Position numbers and translations under genes: made by a program. Below are positions 1 to 10,118 of a stretch of DNA of 64,000 bases, piece after piece. Positions within the stretch are counted from its first letter, which is position 1, and each line of letters starts with the position of its first letter. Below the pieces are notes generated by a model, which did not search any database, had not been told where the DNA came from, and saw only the letters and a program-made list of their open reading frames with translations. Origin of the DNA: Mycoplasmopsis agassizii (GTDB lineage: Bacteria; Bacillota_I; Bacilli_A; Mycoplasmatales; Metamycoplasmataceae); contig NZ_NQNY01000002.1 of NCBI RefSeq assembly GCF_002276225.1, forward strand, positions 50,184 to 114,183. The letters are read 5' to 3'.

Positions 1-663
1 CTTCGTGCTACAAAAGCACTTCAAGAAGAAGAAGAAAGAATTTACAACACACGTAAATTGCAAATTAAAGAGCAAGAACTTCGTGTTAAAGAATTAATTA
101 CTGCTGAAATTGAAGCATCAACAAAAAGAGCTGAAGATTTCAAACGTGTAAAAGAAGCTCTAGATAAATCAATTTCTGAAAAAGATAAAGAAATTGAAAA
201 AGACGATGAAAAATTATCAAACGTAATTAGAATCGTTGAAAGTGATGTTAAGGTTGTTTCAAACACCGAAGTTGTTAAAGAAACTGTTAATGAAGTTAAA
301 ACTGAAACAGTTTCAAGCGCATCTTCATCATCAGTTGTAACTGAAAAAGTGGAAGAACCAGTTGCTACAGTTCCTTCTTTATTTGAAGAAACTCTAGATG
401 AAATCCCTTCATCAGATACTTCATATAAAATTAAAAGTAAAGATGTAGTTCACGATGTGCAAGAAGACATTTTTGTACCTGCAAACTTAGAAGAAGAAGC
501 AGATTCTCCTGAATGAGTTACAGTTGAAAATGCTGTTGAACCTAAAGCTAAAAAAAGTGGTGAAGTAATCGGTAAAAAATGATGAGGTATCCTTGGTGCT
601 TCTATCGGGATTGCTGTTGTCTTAGTTATTGTTCTAGTTTTAGTCCTAGTTAAAGTTATTTAA
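1..663 (+). CDS. C-terminal part of a coiled-coil protein with a C-terminal membrane anchor (5' end outside window)
   Basis: The frame is open from the first base and ends at TAA 661-663, so at least 220 residues are present and the start lies upstream. The visible N-terminal half is highly charged (Glu/Lys runs) and reads as a long coiled coil. A Ser/Val/Glu-rich middle follows. The last 25 residues are a hydrophobic helix (WWGILGASIGIAVV then a Val/Leu run) that would be a tail anchor. Two in-frame TGA codons in this last part are read as Trp. I do not recognise the family; a cytoskeletal or surface scaffold role is only a guess. A terminator follows directly. Confidence 0.75.
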
Positions 664-683
664 TAGCACAAAATTCACAAACC

Positions 684-713
684 AAAATCAAGGTCTAAAA
701 CCTTGATTTTTTA
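684..713 (+). terminator. Rho-independent terminator of the preceding gene
   Basis: Perfect 11-bp stem AAAATCAAGGT / ACCTTGATTTT with a 5-base loop, followed by T residues. It separates the first gene from the ribosomal protein cluster. Confidence 0.85.
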
Positions 714-877
714 TTGCTTTTTATAACTTTTAAAAGTCTCATTTGCTATACATGTCACTATTTTTAGGGTAATTTTACTTTTAAGTAAGTTCAAGTAAGT
801 TAGAGCAATTTGAGTGCTTTCAAGTCCTATTCAGGAAAAATTTTTTGAATAAAAATAACTAATTTAAAAAAATGTGG

Positions 878-883
878 TAATAT
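878..883 (+). promoter_or_regulatory. Possible extended -10 of the S10 operon promoter
   Basis: TGTGGTAATAT has an upstream TG and a TAATAT hexamer, about 110 bases before rpsJ. No convincing -35 is seen. The 664-995 gap otherwise holds the terminator above and a leader with a small hairpin (GTTGAT / ATCAAC near 916-930). Weak assignment based on position and the TG motif. Confidence 0.35.
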
Positions 884-995
884 TGAAAATACAACAGGCT
901 TTGAAGTGCAAGGTTGTTGATACATCAACCACCGTTGTTCATGATTATCAAGTTTTTGCATGGAGCCAGTTCAAATAAGAACAAAAGGAGCAACA

Positions 996-1301
996 ATGAG
1001 TAAAATAGCTGTTAAATTGAGAAGTTTTGAACATCAATTAGTTGATCAAGCAACTAAAAAAGTTATTATCTTAGCAGATAAAAACAATGTTAAATTCTCA
1101 GGACCTGTACCACTTCCAACCAAACGAGAAGTATTTACAATTTTACGTTCAGTTCACGTTAACAAGAAATCACGTGAGCAATTCGAAAGAAGAACATTTA
1201 AAAGATTATTCATCTTTGAAAATGTTGATAAAAAGTTCATCGAATTACTGAACCACTTAGAAATGCCTGCTGGTGTTTCACTAGAATTAAAAGTTAAATA
1301 A
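996..1301 (+). CDS. rpsJ: 30S ribosomal protein S10
   Basis: A 101-residue protein, the usual S10 length, first gene of the S10 operon. S10 sits in the 30S head and also works with NusB/NusG in antitermination. The start is the ATG preceded by AAAGGAG at 984-990; the frame is open further upstream but that part has no S10 similarity. Recognisable S10 segments include SGPVPLPTKREVFTILRS and the C-terminal LPAGV-type strand (here MPAGVSLELKVK). rplC follows after 33 bases. Confidence 0.97.
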   Translation: MSKIAVKLRSFEHQLVDQATKKVIILADKNNVKFSGPVPLPTKREVFTILRSVHVNKKSREQFERRTFKRLFIFENVDKKFIELLNHLEMPAGVSLELKVK

Positions 1302-1334
1302 ATTTTAAAAATTTAAATTTTGAAAAGAGGAAAA

Positions 1335-2150
1335 ATGAAAGGAATCTTAGGACGCAAAGTTGGTATGACACAAATTTTCAGTGATCATGGAGCATCAATT
1401 CCAGTTACTGTTATCGAAGTTACACCAAATGTTGTTACAAAAGTTTTAACACAAGAGTCTAATGGTTATAAAGCAGTGCAACTATCTGCTTTTGACAAAA
1501 AAGAATCTCGTCAAAATCGACCTGAACAAGGTCATTTCAAAAAAGCAAATACAACACCTAAGCGCTTCGTAAAAGAAATTCGCAATATGGAAGGATTTAA
1601 TCTTGGAGATCAAGTTGATGCTTCAATCTTCCATGTTGGTCAATTAGTAGATGCTACTGGTATCTCAAAAGGTAAAGGATTTGCTGGGTCAATTAAAAGA
1701 CATAACCAAAAAATCGGGCCTCGTTCACATGGTGGTGGAGGAGGATCTCAACCAGTTCGTCAAGTTGGGTCTTTAGGAGTTGTTACAGATAACAAAGTTC
1801 GTAAAGGTAAAACTATGCCTGGACATTTAGGACATGTACAAAGAACTGTGCAAAACCTAGAAATTGTTTTAGTTGATGTTACAAACAATTTATTATTAGT
1901 AAAGGGATCAATTCCTGGTGCTAAAAAATCATTCGTTTTAATTAAAGAAGCAGTTAAAGGATTACCTGACCATCAACCAGTTAAATTAGTTGATTTAGTA
2001 ATTCAAGCAAAATTAAATGATTTATTCGAGCGTGCTCGTAAATTCGGTCATTTAAGTGTTAATGCTGACATGGATGTTAACGAAATTGAAAAATTAGTAG
2101 TTGAAGCTGAAAAACAAGCAGAAGCTTCACATAAAAAAGATGGAGAGTAA
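1335..2150 (+). CDS. rplC: 50S ribosomal protein L3 with C-terminal extension
   Basis: L3 nucleates 23S rRNA folding near the peptidyl-transferase centre. The start [15 protein letters not shown] is the canonical L3 N-terminus; a TTG at 1320 is in frame but adds non-L3 residues, and AGAGG lies just upstream of the ATG. The glycine-rich central loop ([16 protein letters not shown]) and [14 protein letters not shown] segment are present. At 271 residues it is about 65 longer than typical bacterial L3, owing to a charged helical C-terminal tail. The stop is 2 bases before rplD. Confidence 0.97.
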   Translation: MKGILGRKVGMTQIFSDHGASIPVTVIEVTPNVVTKVLTQESNGYKAVQLSAFDKKESRQNRPEQGHFKKANTTPKRFVKEIRNMEGFNLGDQVDASIFHVGQLVDATGISKGKGFAGSIKRHNQKIGPRSHGGGGGSQPVRQVGSLGVVTDNKVRKGKTMPGHLGHVQRTVQNLEIVLVDVTNNLLLVKGSIPGAKKSFVLIKEAVKGLPDHQPVKLVDLVIQAKLNDLFERARKFGHLSVNADMDVNEIEKLVVEAEKQAEASHKKDGE

Positions 2151-2152
2151 TC

Positions 2153-3064
2153 ATGGCTGAAGAGAAAAAAGTTAAAACAACTAAAACTACAGCAGCTAAA
2201 GCAGATAAACCTGCTACAAAAAGCGCTCCTAAAAAAGTAGCAGCAAAACCTGCTAGTGAAACTAAAAAACCTGCAGTTAAAAAAGCTACTACTAAAACAA
2301 CATCTGCATCAAAAAATGATACAAGTACATCAAAAGTAAAAATTACAAAGACTTCTAAAACTGCAAAAGCCAAAGAAGAAAATGTAGTTTTAGCAACTAA
2401 AACTGAATCAGGTGCATTAAACGTAAGTACAAAAACTAACGAAACTAAAAAAGCAATTCAAGAACCTTTAAAAGCAACTGCAAAGTCAAAATTAAATTCA
2501 ACTATTTGATCAGTTGAGAAAAAATATGACCAAGCAATTTTTGATACCATCATGAGTGAACGTGCATCAAGACGTCAAGGTACTCACCATACTAAAACTC
2601 GTGAAGAAGTTTCAGGAACAGGTAAAAAACCATTCCGTCAAAAAGGAACAGGTAATGCTCGTCAAGGTACTCTAAGAGCTCCACAAATGGTAGGAGGGGG
2701 AATTGCTTGAGGTCCAAGAAATACCCGTAACTACAAATTAAAAGTTAATAAATCAACACGCCGTCATGCCTTAAATGCTGCTTTAGCATATGCATCAGAG
2801 CGTGAAGCAGTTGTAATTGAAAATTTAAAAATGGCAACCATTTCAACTAAATCTTTAATTACTAAGCTAAAAGAATTTAATGCAGATAAATTAAGAAGAG
2901 TTTTAATTGTCTCAGACGATGAAAACTTATTCTTAAGTGCACGTAATTTAAGAAACGTTAAAATTACAAAAGTAACTTCATTATTAGTTGAAGATTTAAT
3001 CGCTTTAGATGCACTATTTATTAGTGAAGACGATATCAAAGTCTTAGAAAGTCTGGTGGGATAA
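2153..3064 (+). CDS. rplD: 50S ribosomal protein L4 with a long Lys/Ala/Thr-rich N-terminal extension
   Basis: 303 residues. The conserved L4 core begins near residue 115, with [18 protein letters not shown] and the [12 protein letters not shown] loop that reaches the exit tunnel. The first 110 or so residues are low-complexity Lys/Ala/Thr/Ser, absent from standard L4 (about 205 aa). TGA codons at 2507-2509 and 2708-2710 lie inside the core and must be Trp. L4 binds 23S rRNA and in many bacteria also regulates the S10 operon. The stop TAA overlaps the rplW start by one base. Confidence 0.96.
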
Positions 3065-3513
3065 TGCTTGTTAATGAAATTATCAAAGCACCAATTTTAA
3101 CTGAAAAATCTTACTCATTAATGGAGCAAAGAGTTTACACATTTAAAATTAATAACCGTGCAAATAAAATTGAAATTGCAAAGGCTGTCGAATTTATTTT
3201 TAATGTTGAAGTTGAAAAAGTAAACCTAATGAAAGTAGCGAGAAAACCTAAAAAGGTTGGACGTTTCAGTGGATTTACCTCTTCATACAAAAAAGCCTAT
3301 GTAACCTTAAAAGAAGGTCACGTAATTAACTTCTTCCCAGAAGAAGCAAAAGACGACAAAAAAGCTAAAAAAGCAAAAGTCGTTAAAGAAGATGTTGTCG
3401 ATAAAGACAAAGCTGATCAGGCTCAAGCAAAAGCAGCAGCAAAACTAGCTGCTAAAACTTCAAAAACTGCTGCGGTTAAAAAACCGATTAAAAAAGCACG
3501 TGAAGGAAAATAA
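3064..3513 (+). CDS. rplW: 50S ribosomal protein L23 with C-terminal extension
   Basis: L23 lies at the tunnel exit and docks SRP and trigger factor. Residues 1-95 match the family (IIKAPILTEKSYSLME, YTFKINNRANKIEIAKAVE, VGRFSGFTSSYKKAYVTL). The remaining 50 residues are a Lys/Ala-rich tail not found in typical 95-100-residue L23. The ATG overlaps the rplD stop (TAATG), which suggests translational coupling. A 49-base gap with a GTAGAAAGGATT ribosome-binding region precedes rplB. Confidence 0.95.
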   Translation: MLVNEIIKAPILTEKSYSLMEQRVYTFKINNRANKIEIAKAVEFIFNVEVEKVNLMKVARKPKKVGRFSGFTSSYKKAYVTLKEGHVINFFPEEAKDDKKAKKAKVVKEDVVDKDKADQAQAKAAAKLAAKTSKTAAVKKPIKKAREGK

Positions 3514-3562
3514 TACTTAGTAGAAAAACTAGCCAAATATTATTAAGTAGAAAGGATTTTAC

Positions 3563-4408
3563 ATGGCAATTCGTAAGTTAAAACCTACGACTAACGGACA
3601 ACGTCACATGACCATTTTAGATTACAAGGCTAATCTATCAGGTCACGCTCCTGAAAAATCTTTAATGGTTTTATTAAAGAAGAATTCAGGACGTAATAAC
3701 CGTGGTGTAATTACCGTTAGACATCAAGCTGGGCGTAATAAAAGATATTACCGTCTGATTGACTTTAAGCGCAATAAAGACAATATTCCAGCAACAATTA
3801 AAACGATTGAATACGATCCTAATCGTTCAGCAAATATCTCATTAGCAGTTTATGCAGATGGTGAAAAACGCTACATTCTAACTCCGAAAAATTTAAAAGT
3901 TGGAGACAAAATTATTTCAGGAGAAAATGTTGACATTATCGTTGGAAACACACTTCCAATGCGTAACATTCCTGAAGGTACTGAAATTCATAACATTGAA
4001 ATGCAACCAGGAGGTGGTGCTGTAATGGCACGTTCAGCTGGTTCATATGCACAGATTTTAGGAAATTCTGAAGATGGAAAATACACCATTTTAAGATTAA
4101 AATCAGGTGAAGTTAGAAGAATTCTAAGTTCATGTCGTGCAACAATCGGTGTTGTCGGTAATGAAGAACACAGTTTAGTAAGTGTTGGAAAAGCCGGAAG
4201 AATGCGTAAAATGGGTACTCGCCCAACAGTGCGTGGTTCAGCAATGAACCCAGTAGATCATCCTCATGGTGGTGGTGAAGGTAAGCAACCAATTGGTCGT
4301 AAAGCACCACTTACTCCTTGAGGTAAAAAAGCTCTTGGTGTAAAAACAAGAAGTACAAAGAAAAATAGCAATAAGTTAATTATTCGCCGTAGAAAGGATA
4401 GTAAATAA
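3563..4408 (+). CDS. rplB: 50S ribosomal protein L2
   Basis: 281 residues, normal L2 length. L2 joins the subunits and supports peptidyl transfer. Family signatures are present: [20 protein letters not shown] near the N-terminus, and the C-terminal [20 protein letters not shown] loop with the conserved His that lies near the active centre. A TGA at 4319-4321 in the PLTPW segment is Trp. AGAAAGGA lies upstream of the ATG. The stop overlaps rpsS by one base. Confidence 0.98.
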
Positions 4409-4683
4409 TGGGTCGTTCACTTAAAAAAGGTCCTTTTGCTGATGATCATCTACTTAAAAAAGTAGAAGAAGCAAACAAAAGCAATTCTAAAAAACCAATT
4501 AAAACTTGATCACGCCGCTCTACTATCTTTCCACATTTTGTTAACTTAACTTTTCAAGTACATAACGGTAAAGAATTTATTAGTGTTTTTGTCACAGATG
4601 ACATGGTAGGTCATAAACTAGGTGAATTTGCACCTACAAGATACTACAATGGTCACGGTGAAGATAAAGGGAAGAAAAAATAA
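4408..4683 (+). CDS. rpsS: 30S ribosomal protein S19
   Basis: 91 residues, the normal length. It opens [18 protein letters not shown], the standard S19 N-terminus, and contains [13 protein letters not shown] and [12 protein letters not shown]. It binds the 30S head with S13 near the A site. One TGA (Trp of TWSRR) is in frame. Start and stop each overlap the neighbouring gene by one base. Confidence 0.97.
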
Positions 4684-5015
4684 TGGAAGCATACGCAAAA
4701 TTATTAACTACAAGAATTAGTAGTCAAAAAGCTAATTTAGTGGCTGATTTATTCAGGACAAAAAGAGTTAGCGAAGCAATCGTAATCTTACAAAATACTA
4801 ATAAAAAAGCAGCACCGTTATTCTTAAAATTAGTAAATTCAGCAGTTGCTAATGCTGTAAATAACCACGGTTTAGATGCATCAAAACTAGTGGTTTCAAA
4901 CGTTATGGTCAACCAAGGACCAACTTTAAAACGTTTTCAACCACATTCACAAGGTCGTGCTACAAGAATTTTAAAAAGAACAAGTCATTTGGCAGTGACT
5001 GTAAAGGAAATATAA
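4683..5015 (+). CDS. rplV: 50S ribosomal protein L22
   Basis: 110 residues, the normal length. The tunnel-lining beta-hairpin is visible as GPTLKRFQPHSQGRATRILK, with the usual C-terminal THLAVTV-type strand (here SHLAVTVKEI). L22 lines the exit tunnel opposite L4 and affects macrolide binding. The ATG overlaps the rpsS stop, and rpsC follows 3 bases after the stop. Confidence 0.97.
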   Translation: MEAYAKLLTTRISSQKANLVADLFRTKRVSEAIVILQNTNKKAAPLFLKLVNSAVANAVNNHGLDASKLVVSNVMVNQGPTLKRFQPHSQGRATRILKRTSHLAVTVKEI

Positions 5016-5018
5016 TCT

Positions 5019-5687
5019 ATGGGACAAAAGACAAATCCAAATGGTTTCCGTTATGGAATTACTAAAAACCGTAATTCTATTTGACATGCTGACAAAAAAG
5101 ATTTTGCAGATTTATTAATCGAAGATCAAAAAATTTACCAATTTTTTGACAAATTAGTACGCCAATACCAAATTGCTAAAGTGGAAATTAAACGTAACAA
5201 AGAAAAAGTTAACGTTTTAGTTCATACTGCTAAAAAAGGTGCAATGTTAGGACAAGATGCATCAAACATTGCCACAATTACAACCAACTTACAAAAAGCA
5301 CTGCGCAAGAAAAATTATCCAATCAAAATTGATCTAATCAATTTAGATGATGCTAATTTATCAGCTAGATTATTAGCAGAACAAATTGCTATCGATTTAG
5401 AAAATCGTCGCCCATTCCGTATTGCACAAAAATTTGCAATCCGTAATGCTTTAAAAGCAGGTGCTAAAGGAATTAAAACTTCAGTTAGTGGACGTTTAAA
5501 CGGAGTCGACATGGCTCGTACAGAAGGTTATGCTGAAGGTTTAATGAAATTACATACACTACGCCAAAATGTTGATTATGCAACAGCAACAGCTAGAACT
5601 ACCTATGGTGCAATTGGTGTAAAAGTTTGAATCTCATTAGGAGATATCTACGAAGAAGGTAAACATGCTACAACCAAAGAGAACTAA
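5019..5687 (+). CDS. rpsC: 30S ribosomal protein S3
   Basis: 222 residues; starts [17 protein letters not shown] as the family does. A KH domain lies around residues 40-110, and the C-terminal half has [18 protein letters not shown]3 forms part of the mRNA entry site and helicase. TGA codons at residue 22 and at 5628-5630 (KVWISLGD) are Trp. The last 23 bases overlap the start of rplP in another frame. Confidence 0.97.
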
Positions 5688-6093
5688 ACACCGTAAAGTT
5701 TTCCGTATTCGTCACGATAAACGTGATGCGCAAAGAGGAAACAAAGTAAGTTTTGGTAGTTTTGGACTACAAGCTGTAACTTCTGCTTGAATTGATGCTC
5801 GTCAAATCGAATCAGCTCGTATTGCTGCAACTAGAAGAATGGGTCGTGAAGGACAAGTTTTTATTAGAATTTTCCCCCACTTTTCAAAAACTTCTAAACC
5901 AATTGGAGTACGTATGGGTTCAGGAAAAGGTAGTCCTGATAAATGAATCGCTGTCGTGCAAAGACAAACAGTAATGTTTGAAGTTAAAGGTGTTAGTGAA
6001 GAAATTGCTCGTGATGCCTTAAGACTTGCAGGTCATAAATTACCTGTTAAGTGAAAAATTATTACAGCAGAAACAACAAGTGAGGTGGCATAA
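5665..6093 (+). CDS. rplP: 50S ribosomal protein L16
   Basis: 142 residues, starting [18 protein letters not shown]. The family's [19 protein letters not shown] and [16 protein letters not shown] segments are intact. L16 helps position the A-site tRNA. Three TGA codons encode conserved Trp residues (AW, KW, KW). It starts inside the 3' end of rpsC, a 23-base overlap typical of mycoplasma S10 clusters, and ends in TAATG with rpmC. Confidence 0.97.
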
Positions 6094-6293
6094 TGAAATT
6101 TAAAGAAATGTCAAAAAAATCACGTGCAGAAATTAAGCAATTATTAACTGATGTACGTGCTGAATTATTTACATTAAGATTTCAAAATCGCACAGGTCAA
6201 CTAGATAAAACTCACAAAATTAAAGAGTTACGCCGTGAAGTGGCAAAATTATTAACTGTATTACAAATTACAGAAAACGAAGGAGAAAACTAA
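6093..6293 (+). CDS. rpmC: 50S ribosomal protein L29
   Basis: 66 residues, two helices: [20 protein letters not shown] and [20 protein letters not shown], the classic L29 pattern. It sits beside L23 at the tunnel exit. One-base overlaps couple it to both neighbours. The protein begins MKFKEMSKK; a second Met six codons in could also be used, but the first ATG is in the TAATG junction. Confidence 0.95.
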   Translation: MKFKEMSKKSRAEIKQLLTDVRAELFTLRFQNRTGQLDKTHKIKELRREVAKLLTVLQITENEGEN

Positions 6294-6568
6294 TGCAAAG
6301 AAGTTCACGTAAATCATTAGAAGGTAAAGTGACTCGTGCTTTTGCTCCTGAAGTAAATCGTAAAACTATTACAGTTACAGTTGACACTTATAAAAAACAC
6401 CCCCTATATTCAAAACGTTTCAAAAGTAGTAAAAAATTTCAAGTTCATGATGAACTAAATATCGCTCGTGAAGGTGATTTCGTACAAATCATGGAAACTC
6501 GCCCTTTATCAGCAACTAAACGTTATCGTTTAGTAAAAATCCTTGATTCAGCAAAGGTTGGTGAATAA
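6293..6568 (+). CDS. rpsQ: 30S ribosomal protein S17
   Basis: 91 residues. OB-fold family signatures are visible: [40 protein letters not shown], and [21 protein letters not shown]17 is a primary 16S rRNA binder. TAATG junctions join it to rpmC and rplN. Confidence 0.96.
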   Translation: MQRSSRKSLEGKVTRAFAPEVNRKTITVTVDTYKKHPLYSKRFKSSKKFQVHDELNIAREGDFVQIMETRPLSATKRYRLVKILDSAKVGE

Positions 6569-6936
6569 TGTTATTAGAATTATCACGTGCCAAAGTTGCT
6601 GACAATTCAGGTGCTAAAGAAGTTGGAATCATCCGTAATTTAGGGGGTTCTCGTAAAAAAACTTCAAATATCGGTGACATTGTGGTTTGTTCAGTTAAAA
6701 AGGCAACACCTAATGGAATCGTTAAAAAAGGTCAAGTTGTTAAAGCAGTTATTGTAAGAACTAAATACGGAATTAAACGTGATTCAGGTACACACATTCG
6801 CTTTGATGACAATGCAGTTGTAATTATCAAAGAAGATAAAACACCAAGAGGAACTCGTGTTTTTGGACCAGTTGCTCGTGAATTAAAAGATAAAGGCTAC
6901 GCTAAAATCGTTTCTTTAGCTAGTGAAGTGTTATAG
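6568..6936 (+). CDS. rplN: 50S ribosomal protein L14
   Basis: 122 residues, the universal L14 length. Contains [38 protein letters not shown] and the C-terminal [21 protein letters not shown]14 forms an inter-subunit bridge and binds RsfS. The TAG stop is followed at once by GGAG, so the stop doubles as part of the rplX ribosome-binding site. Confidence 0.98.
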   Translation: MLLELSRAKVADNSGAKEVGIIRNLGGSRKKTSNIGDIVVCSVKKATPNGIVKKGQVVKAVIVRTKYGIKRDSGTHIRFDDNAVVIIKEDKTPRGTRVFGPVARELKDKGYAKIVSLASEVL

Positions 6937-6944
6937 GAGTAATA

Positions 6945-7286
6945 ATGAACGTTAAAACTAAATTAAGAAAAAACGACGATGTCATTGTTATTGCTGGTGC
7001 ATACAAAGGTCAAAGAGGACAAATTTTAAATTTATTCCCTAAAACCAACAAAGCAACTGTTAAAGGTGTTAATGTTGTAACAAAACATAAAAAACCTACC
7101 CAACAAGACCAAAAAGGTGGAATTGATACTTTTGAAGCACCAATTCACTTATCAAATTTAGCGCTTGCTTTAAATAAAGGTAAAAACGCAAATAACCAAA
7201 CTACTAAATTGCGTATTGATGTACGTAATGATGGTAAAAAAGTAATACGTACACGTATTGCTAAAAAATCAGGAAAGGCAGTTTAA
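6945..7286 (+). CDS. rplX: 50S ribosomal protein L24
   Basis: 113 residues with the KOW motif near the N-terminus (DDVIVIAGAYKGQRGQILNL) and the GVNVVTKHKKPTQQDQKGGI signature. L24 starts 50S assembly. It follows rplN after 8 bases with an overlapping AGGAG, and rplE starts 3 bases after its stop. Confidence 0.96.
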   Translation: MNVKTKLRKNDDVIVIAGAYKGQRGQILNLFPKTNKATVKGVNVVTKHKKPTQQDQKGGIDTFEAPIHLSNLALALNKGKNANNQTTKLRIDVRNDGKKVIRTRIAKKSGKAV

Positions 7287-7289
7287 TCT

Positions 7290-7838
7290 ATGAGTTTATT
7301 AAAAACACGTTATGAAAAAGATGTCAAAGCTGCTCTTTTGAAAAAATTCAATTATAAATCTGTAATGCAAATCCCTAGAATTGAAAAAGTTGTTTTAAAT
7401 ATGACTGCAGGACGTGATGTTAATGACACTAAAAGTGTTGATGCAGTTATTGATGAACTAGCTTTAATTGCTAATCAAAGACCTGCATATACAGTTGCTA
7501 AAAAATCACTAGCTTCATTTAAATTACGTGAAGGAATGAGAATGGGTGGTAAAGTTACACTACGTCGTGATCAAATGTGAGATTTTCTAGATAAATTAGT
7601 AACTGTAGCAATTCCAAGGATTCGTGATTTTCGCGGGTTAAACACTAAAGCCTTTGATAATTCAGGAAACTATTCATTAGGAATTAGTGAACACTTAATT
7701 TTCCCAGAAATTGAATTTGATAAAATTAAAAAAATTCGTGGTTTAGATGTCATTATCGTGACAAGCGCTAAGACAAGTGAAGAATCATTAGAATTATTAA
7801 AAGCAATTGGTTTACCATTTGCTAAAGGAGCAAATTAA
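7290..7838 (+). CDS. rplE: 50S ribosomal protein L5
   Basis: 182 residues. Family segments: [59 protein letters not shown]5 carries 5S rRNA in the central protuberance. One TGA at 7578-7580 (QMWDFLDKL) is Trp, so the gene continues 86 codons past it. The stop overlaps the next ATG by one base. Confidence 0.97.
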
Positions 7839-8023
7839 TGGCACGTACAGCGTTAAAAGAAAAAACTAAACGCCATGCAAAATTCTCAACAAGAAAATAC
7901 ACTCGTTGTGAATTATGTGGTCGTCCACACGCAGTTTTAAGAAAATTTAAAATCTGCCGTATTTGTTTCCGTAATTTAGCTCACGAAGGTAAAATTCCTG
8001 GTGTGAAGAAAGCGAGTTGATAA
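7838..8023 (+). CDS. rpsN: 30S ribosomal protein S14, zinc-binding short type
   Basis: 61 residues, the short zinc ribbon type (also called rpsZ). Two CxxC pairs, CELC and CRIC, bind zinc. It ends KKASW with TGA as the last sense codon followed by TAA, the standard end of this type. S14 joins the 30S head late in assembly. Confidence 0.97.
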
Positions 8024-8026
8024 AAA

Positions 8027-8425
8027 ATGGCATTCATCATTGACCCAATAGCAGATATGTTAACTCGCATTAAAAATGCTGTTAAACGTAAACATAAAAA
8101 TGTGGCTTTTCCTTATTCAAATATTAAAGAGCGCATTTTAGAAATCATGGCTAAAGAAGGTTTTATCGTTGGTTATACTATCGAAGGTAACGGCGTAGAA
8201 AAAACTTTAGTTGTAGAATTAAAATACAAAGGTTCAACATCAGCAATTTTTGATCTTAAACGTGTAAGTAAACCTTCACTAAGAGTTTATGTATCAGCAA
8301 ATGAAGTACCTAACGTATTAAACGGTTTTGGATTAGCAATTATTTCTACTTCAAAAGGTTTATTAACTGATAAACAAGCAAGAAAGGAGAATATCGGTGG
8401 CGAAGTAATCGCTTACATCTGATAA
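8027..8425 (+). CDS. rpsH: 30S ribosomal protein S8
   Basis: 132 residues, starting [19 protein letters not shown], with the C-terminal [20 protein letters not shown] and GGEVIAYIW (TGA=Trp, then TAA). S8 binds 16S helix 21 and in E. coli represses the spc operon. It follows rpsN by 3 bases; there is no strong ribosome-binding site, so coupling to rpsN is likely. Confidence 0.97.
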
Positions 8426-8431
8426 AAAAAT

Positions 8432-8971
8432 ATGTCAAGAGTCGGAAAGCGTATTATCACAATCCCTGCTAACGTTGAATTTAATTTAGTAAATTCAGCT
8501 TTAACAGTTAAAGGACCACTTGGTACTTTAAGCCGTGAATTTTCTCCATTAATCACAATTAAAAAAGAAGAAAATCAAGTCACAACCATCAGAGCAAACG
8601 AAGAAAAACATACAAAGCAATTACATGGTACAACTAATGCCTTAATTGCTAATATGGTTAAAGGTGTTTCTGCTGGTTATGAAAAAACTATTTTAATCGA
8701 AGGTGTTGGTTACCGTGCAATTTTAAAAGGTAATATTTTAGAAGTTGCAGCAGGTTATTCACATTTAGTTAATTTAGAAGTTCCCACTTCATTAAAAGTG
8801 GAACTACCAAAACCTACAACAGTTATTGTCAAAGGAATTGACAAACAAGTTGTTGGACAATTCGCTGCTGAATTAAGAGCAATTAGAACTGCTAATGTTT
8901 ATTCAGGTAAAGGAATTCGCTACTCAGATGAAGTAGTTAGAAGAAAAGAAGGGAAAAAAGCTTCTAAATAG
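8432..8971 (+). CDS. rplF: 50S ribosomal protein L6
   Basis: 179 residues, normal for L6. Starts MSRVGKRIITIPANVEF; contains LHGTTNALIANMVKGVSAGY, EGVGYRA and the C-terminal IRTANVYSGKGIRYSDEVVR. L6 lies near the factor-binding site. Six bases separate it from rpsH. Confidence 0.97.
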   Translation: MSRVGKRIITIPANVEFNLVNSALTVKGPLGTLSREFSPLITIKKEENQVTTIRANEEKHTKQLHGTTNALIANMVKGVSAGYEKTILIEGVGYRAILKGNILEVAAGYSHLVNLEVPTSLKVELPKPTTVIVKGIDKQVVGQFAAELRAIRTANVYSGKGIRYSDEVVRRKEGKKASK

Positions 8972-8984
8972 AAGTAGTTAAGAT

Positions 8985-9341
8985 ATGGCAAATTTATCTC
9001 GTAACGAACAACGTTTGAAAAAACATTTAAAAATTAGAAGTCACATCAAAGGGACAGCAGAACGTCCTCGTGTTAGTGTTTTCCGTTCTCACCGTAATTT
9101 TTCAGTGCAAATTATTGATGATACTAAAGGTTTAACTTTAGTTTCATTATCAACTGCTAAAAAAGGTGACACAACTTACCATGGCAACATTAGTGCAGCA
9201 ACTGAACTTGCTAAAAACATTGCTCCATTAATGAAAAAAGCAAACATTGACAAAGTTGTTTTTGACCGTTCAGGTTATTTATATCATGGACGTGTTAAAG
9301 CTTTTGCAGAACAGCTAAGAGCAGAAGGGATTAGTTTCTAA
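8985..9341 (+). CDS. rplR: 50S ribosomal protein L18
   Basis: 118 residues with [20 protein letters not shown] and [21 protein letters not shown]18 binds 5S rRNA with L5. The stop TAA overlaps the rpsE ATG by one base. Confidence 0.97.
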   Translation: MANLSRNEQRLKKHLKIRSHIKGTAERPRVSVFRSHRNFSVQIIDDTKGLTLVSLSTAKKGDTTYHGNISAATELAKNIAPLMKKANIDKVVFDRSGYLYHGRVKAFAEQLRAEGISF

Positions 9342-10108
9342 TGGCTGAAAATAATAAAGAAACAACAGTTCCATCAGGCGTAACTGTTAAAAAAGAGCAA
9401 AATAACGCTCCTAAAAAACGTGCTCAACCACTAATTCGTGGAACACGTGATTTATCAGCAAAAAGTGTTGCTGTCAAGCAACAAGGTCGCTCACCTAAGA
9501 AAATTCCAGGTCAAGCAGCTACTTCAGATACAGTAGAATTTGAAGAATCAAAACTACGTAACCGCAATTCAAAACGCCCTAATAACCGTAATAATAAAAA
9601 CCGTGAAGACAAATTAGTTTCAGAATTTGAAGAACGTGTTTTAGATATTGCTCGTGTAACAACTGTTGTTAAAGGGGGAAGACGTTTTAGTTTTTCAGCC
9701 TATGTAGTAATTGGAAATCGTAAAGGAAAAGTTGGTTTTGGACATGGAAAAGCTAACGAAGTACCTGATGCGATTAAAAAAGCAGTACGTAATGCGCAAA
9801 CTCATTTAATTACTGTTCCAATTATTGATAAACATACTATCGCTCACGATGTTACTGGTAAATATTTATCATCACGTGTTTTATTAAAACCAGCTCCTAA
9901 GGGAAAAGGTATTATTGCTTCAGGAACTGTTCGTACAGTGACTGAACTTGCAGGATATAGCGATATTTATTCAAAAAGTTATGGTTCAAGAACCAAAATG
10001 AACACAGCCAAAGCAACTATTAAAGCATTAGAAAAAATGCGTACAGTAGAGCAAATTGCTGAATTAAGAGATGTTAGTGTGGAAGCACTAAAATCAAAAG
10101 TAGCCTAA
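9341..10108 (+). CDS. rpsE: 30S ribosomal protein S5 with a long N-terminal extension
   Basis: 255 residues against about 165 in typical bacteria. The S5 core starts near residue 95 ([20 protein letters not shown]) and includes [20 protein letters not shown]. The first 90 residues are basic, Asn/Lys/Arg-rich and probably disordered. S5 supports decoding accuracy and mRNA unwinding. No rpmD (L30) gene lies between rpsE and rplO, where many bacteria carry it; its absence is common in mycoplasmas. Confidence 0.96.
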   Translation: MAENNKETTVPSGVTVKKEQNNAPKKRAQPLIRGTRDLSAKSVAVKQQGRSPKKIPGQAATSDTVEFEESKLRNRNSKRPNNRNNKNREDKLVSEFEERVLDIARVTTVVKGGRRFSFSAYVVIGNRKGKVGFGHGKANEVPDAIKKAVRNAQTHLITVPIIDKHTIAHDVTGKYLSSRVLLKPAPKGKGIIASGTVRTVTELAGYSDIYSKSYGSRTKMNTAKATIKALEKMRTVEQIAELRDVSVEALKSKVA

Positions 10109-10118
10109 GGAGCACGAG

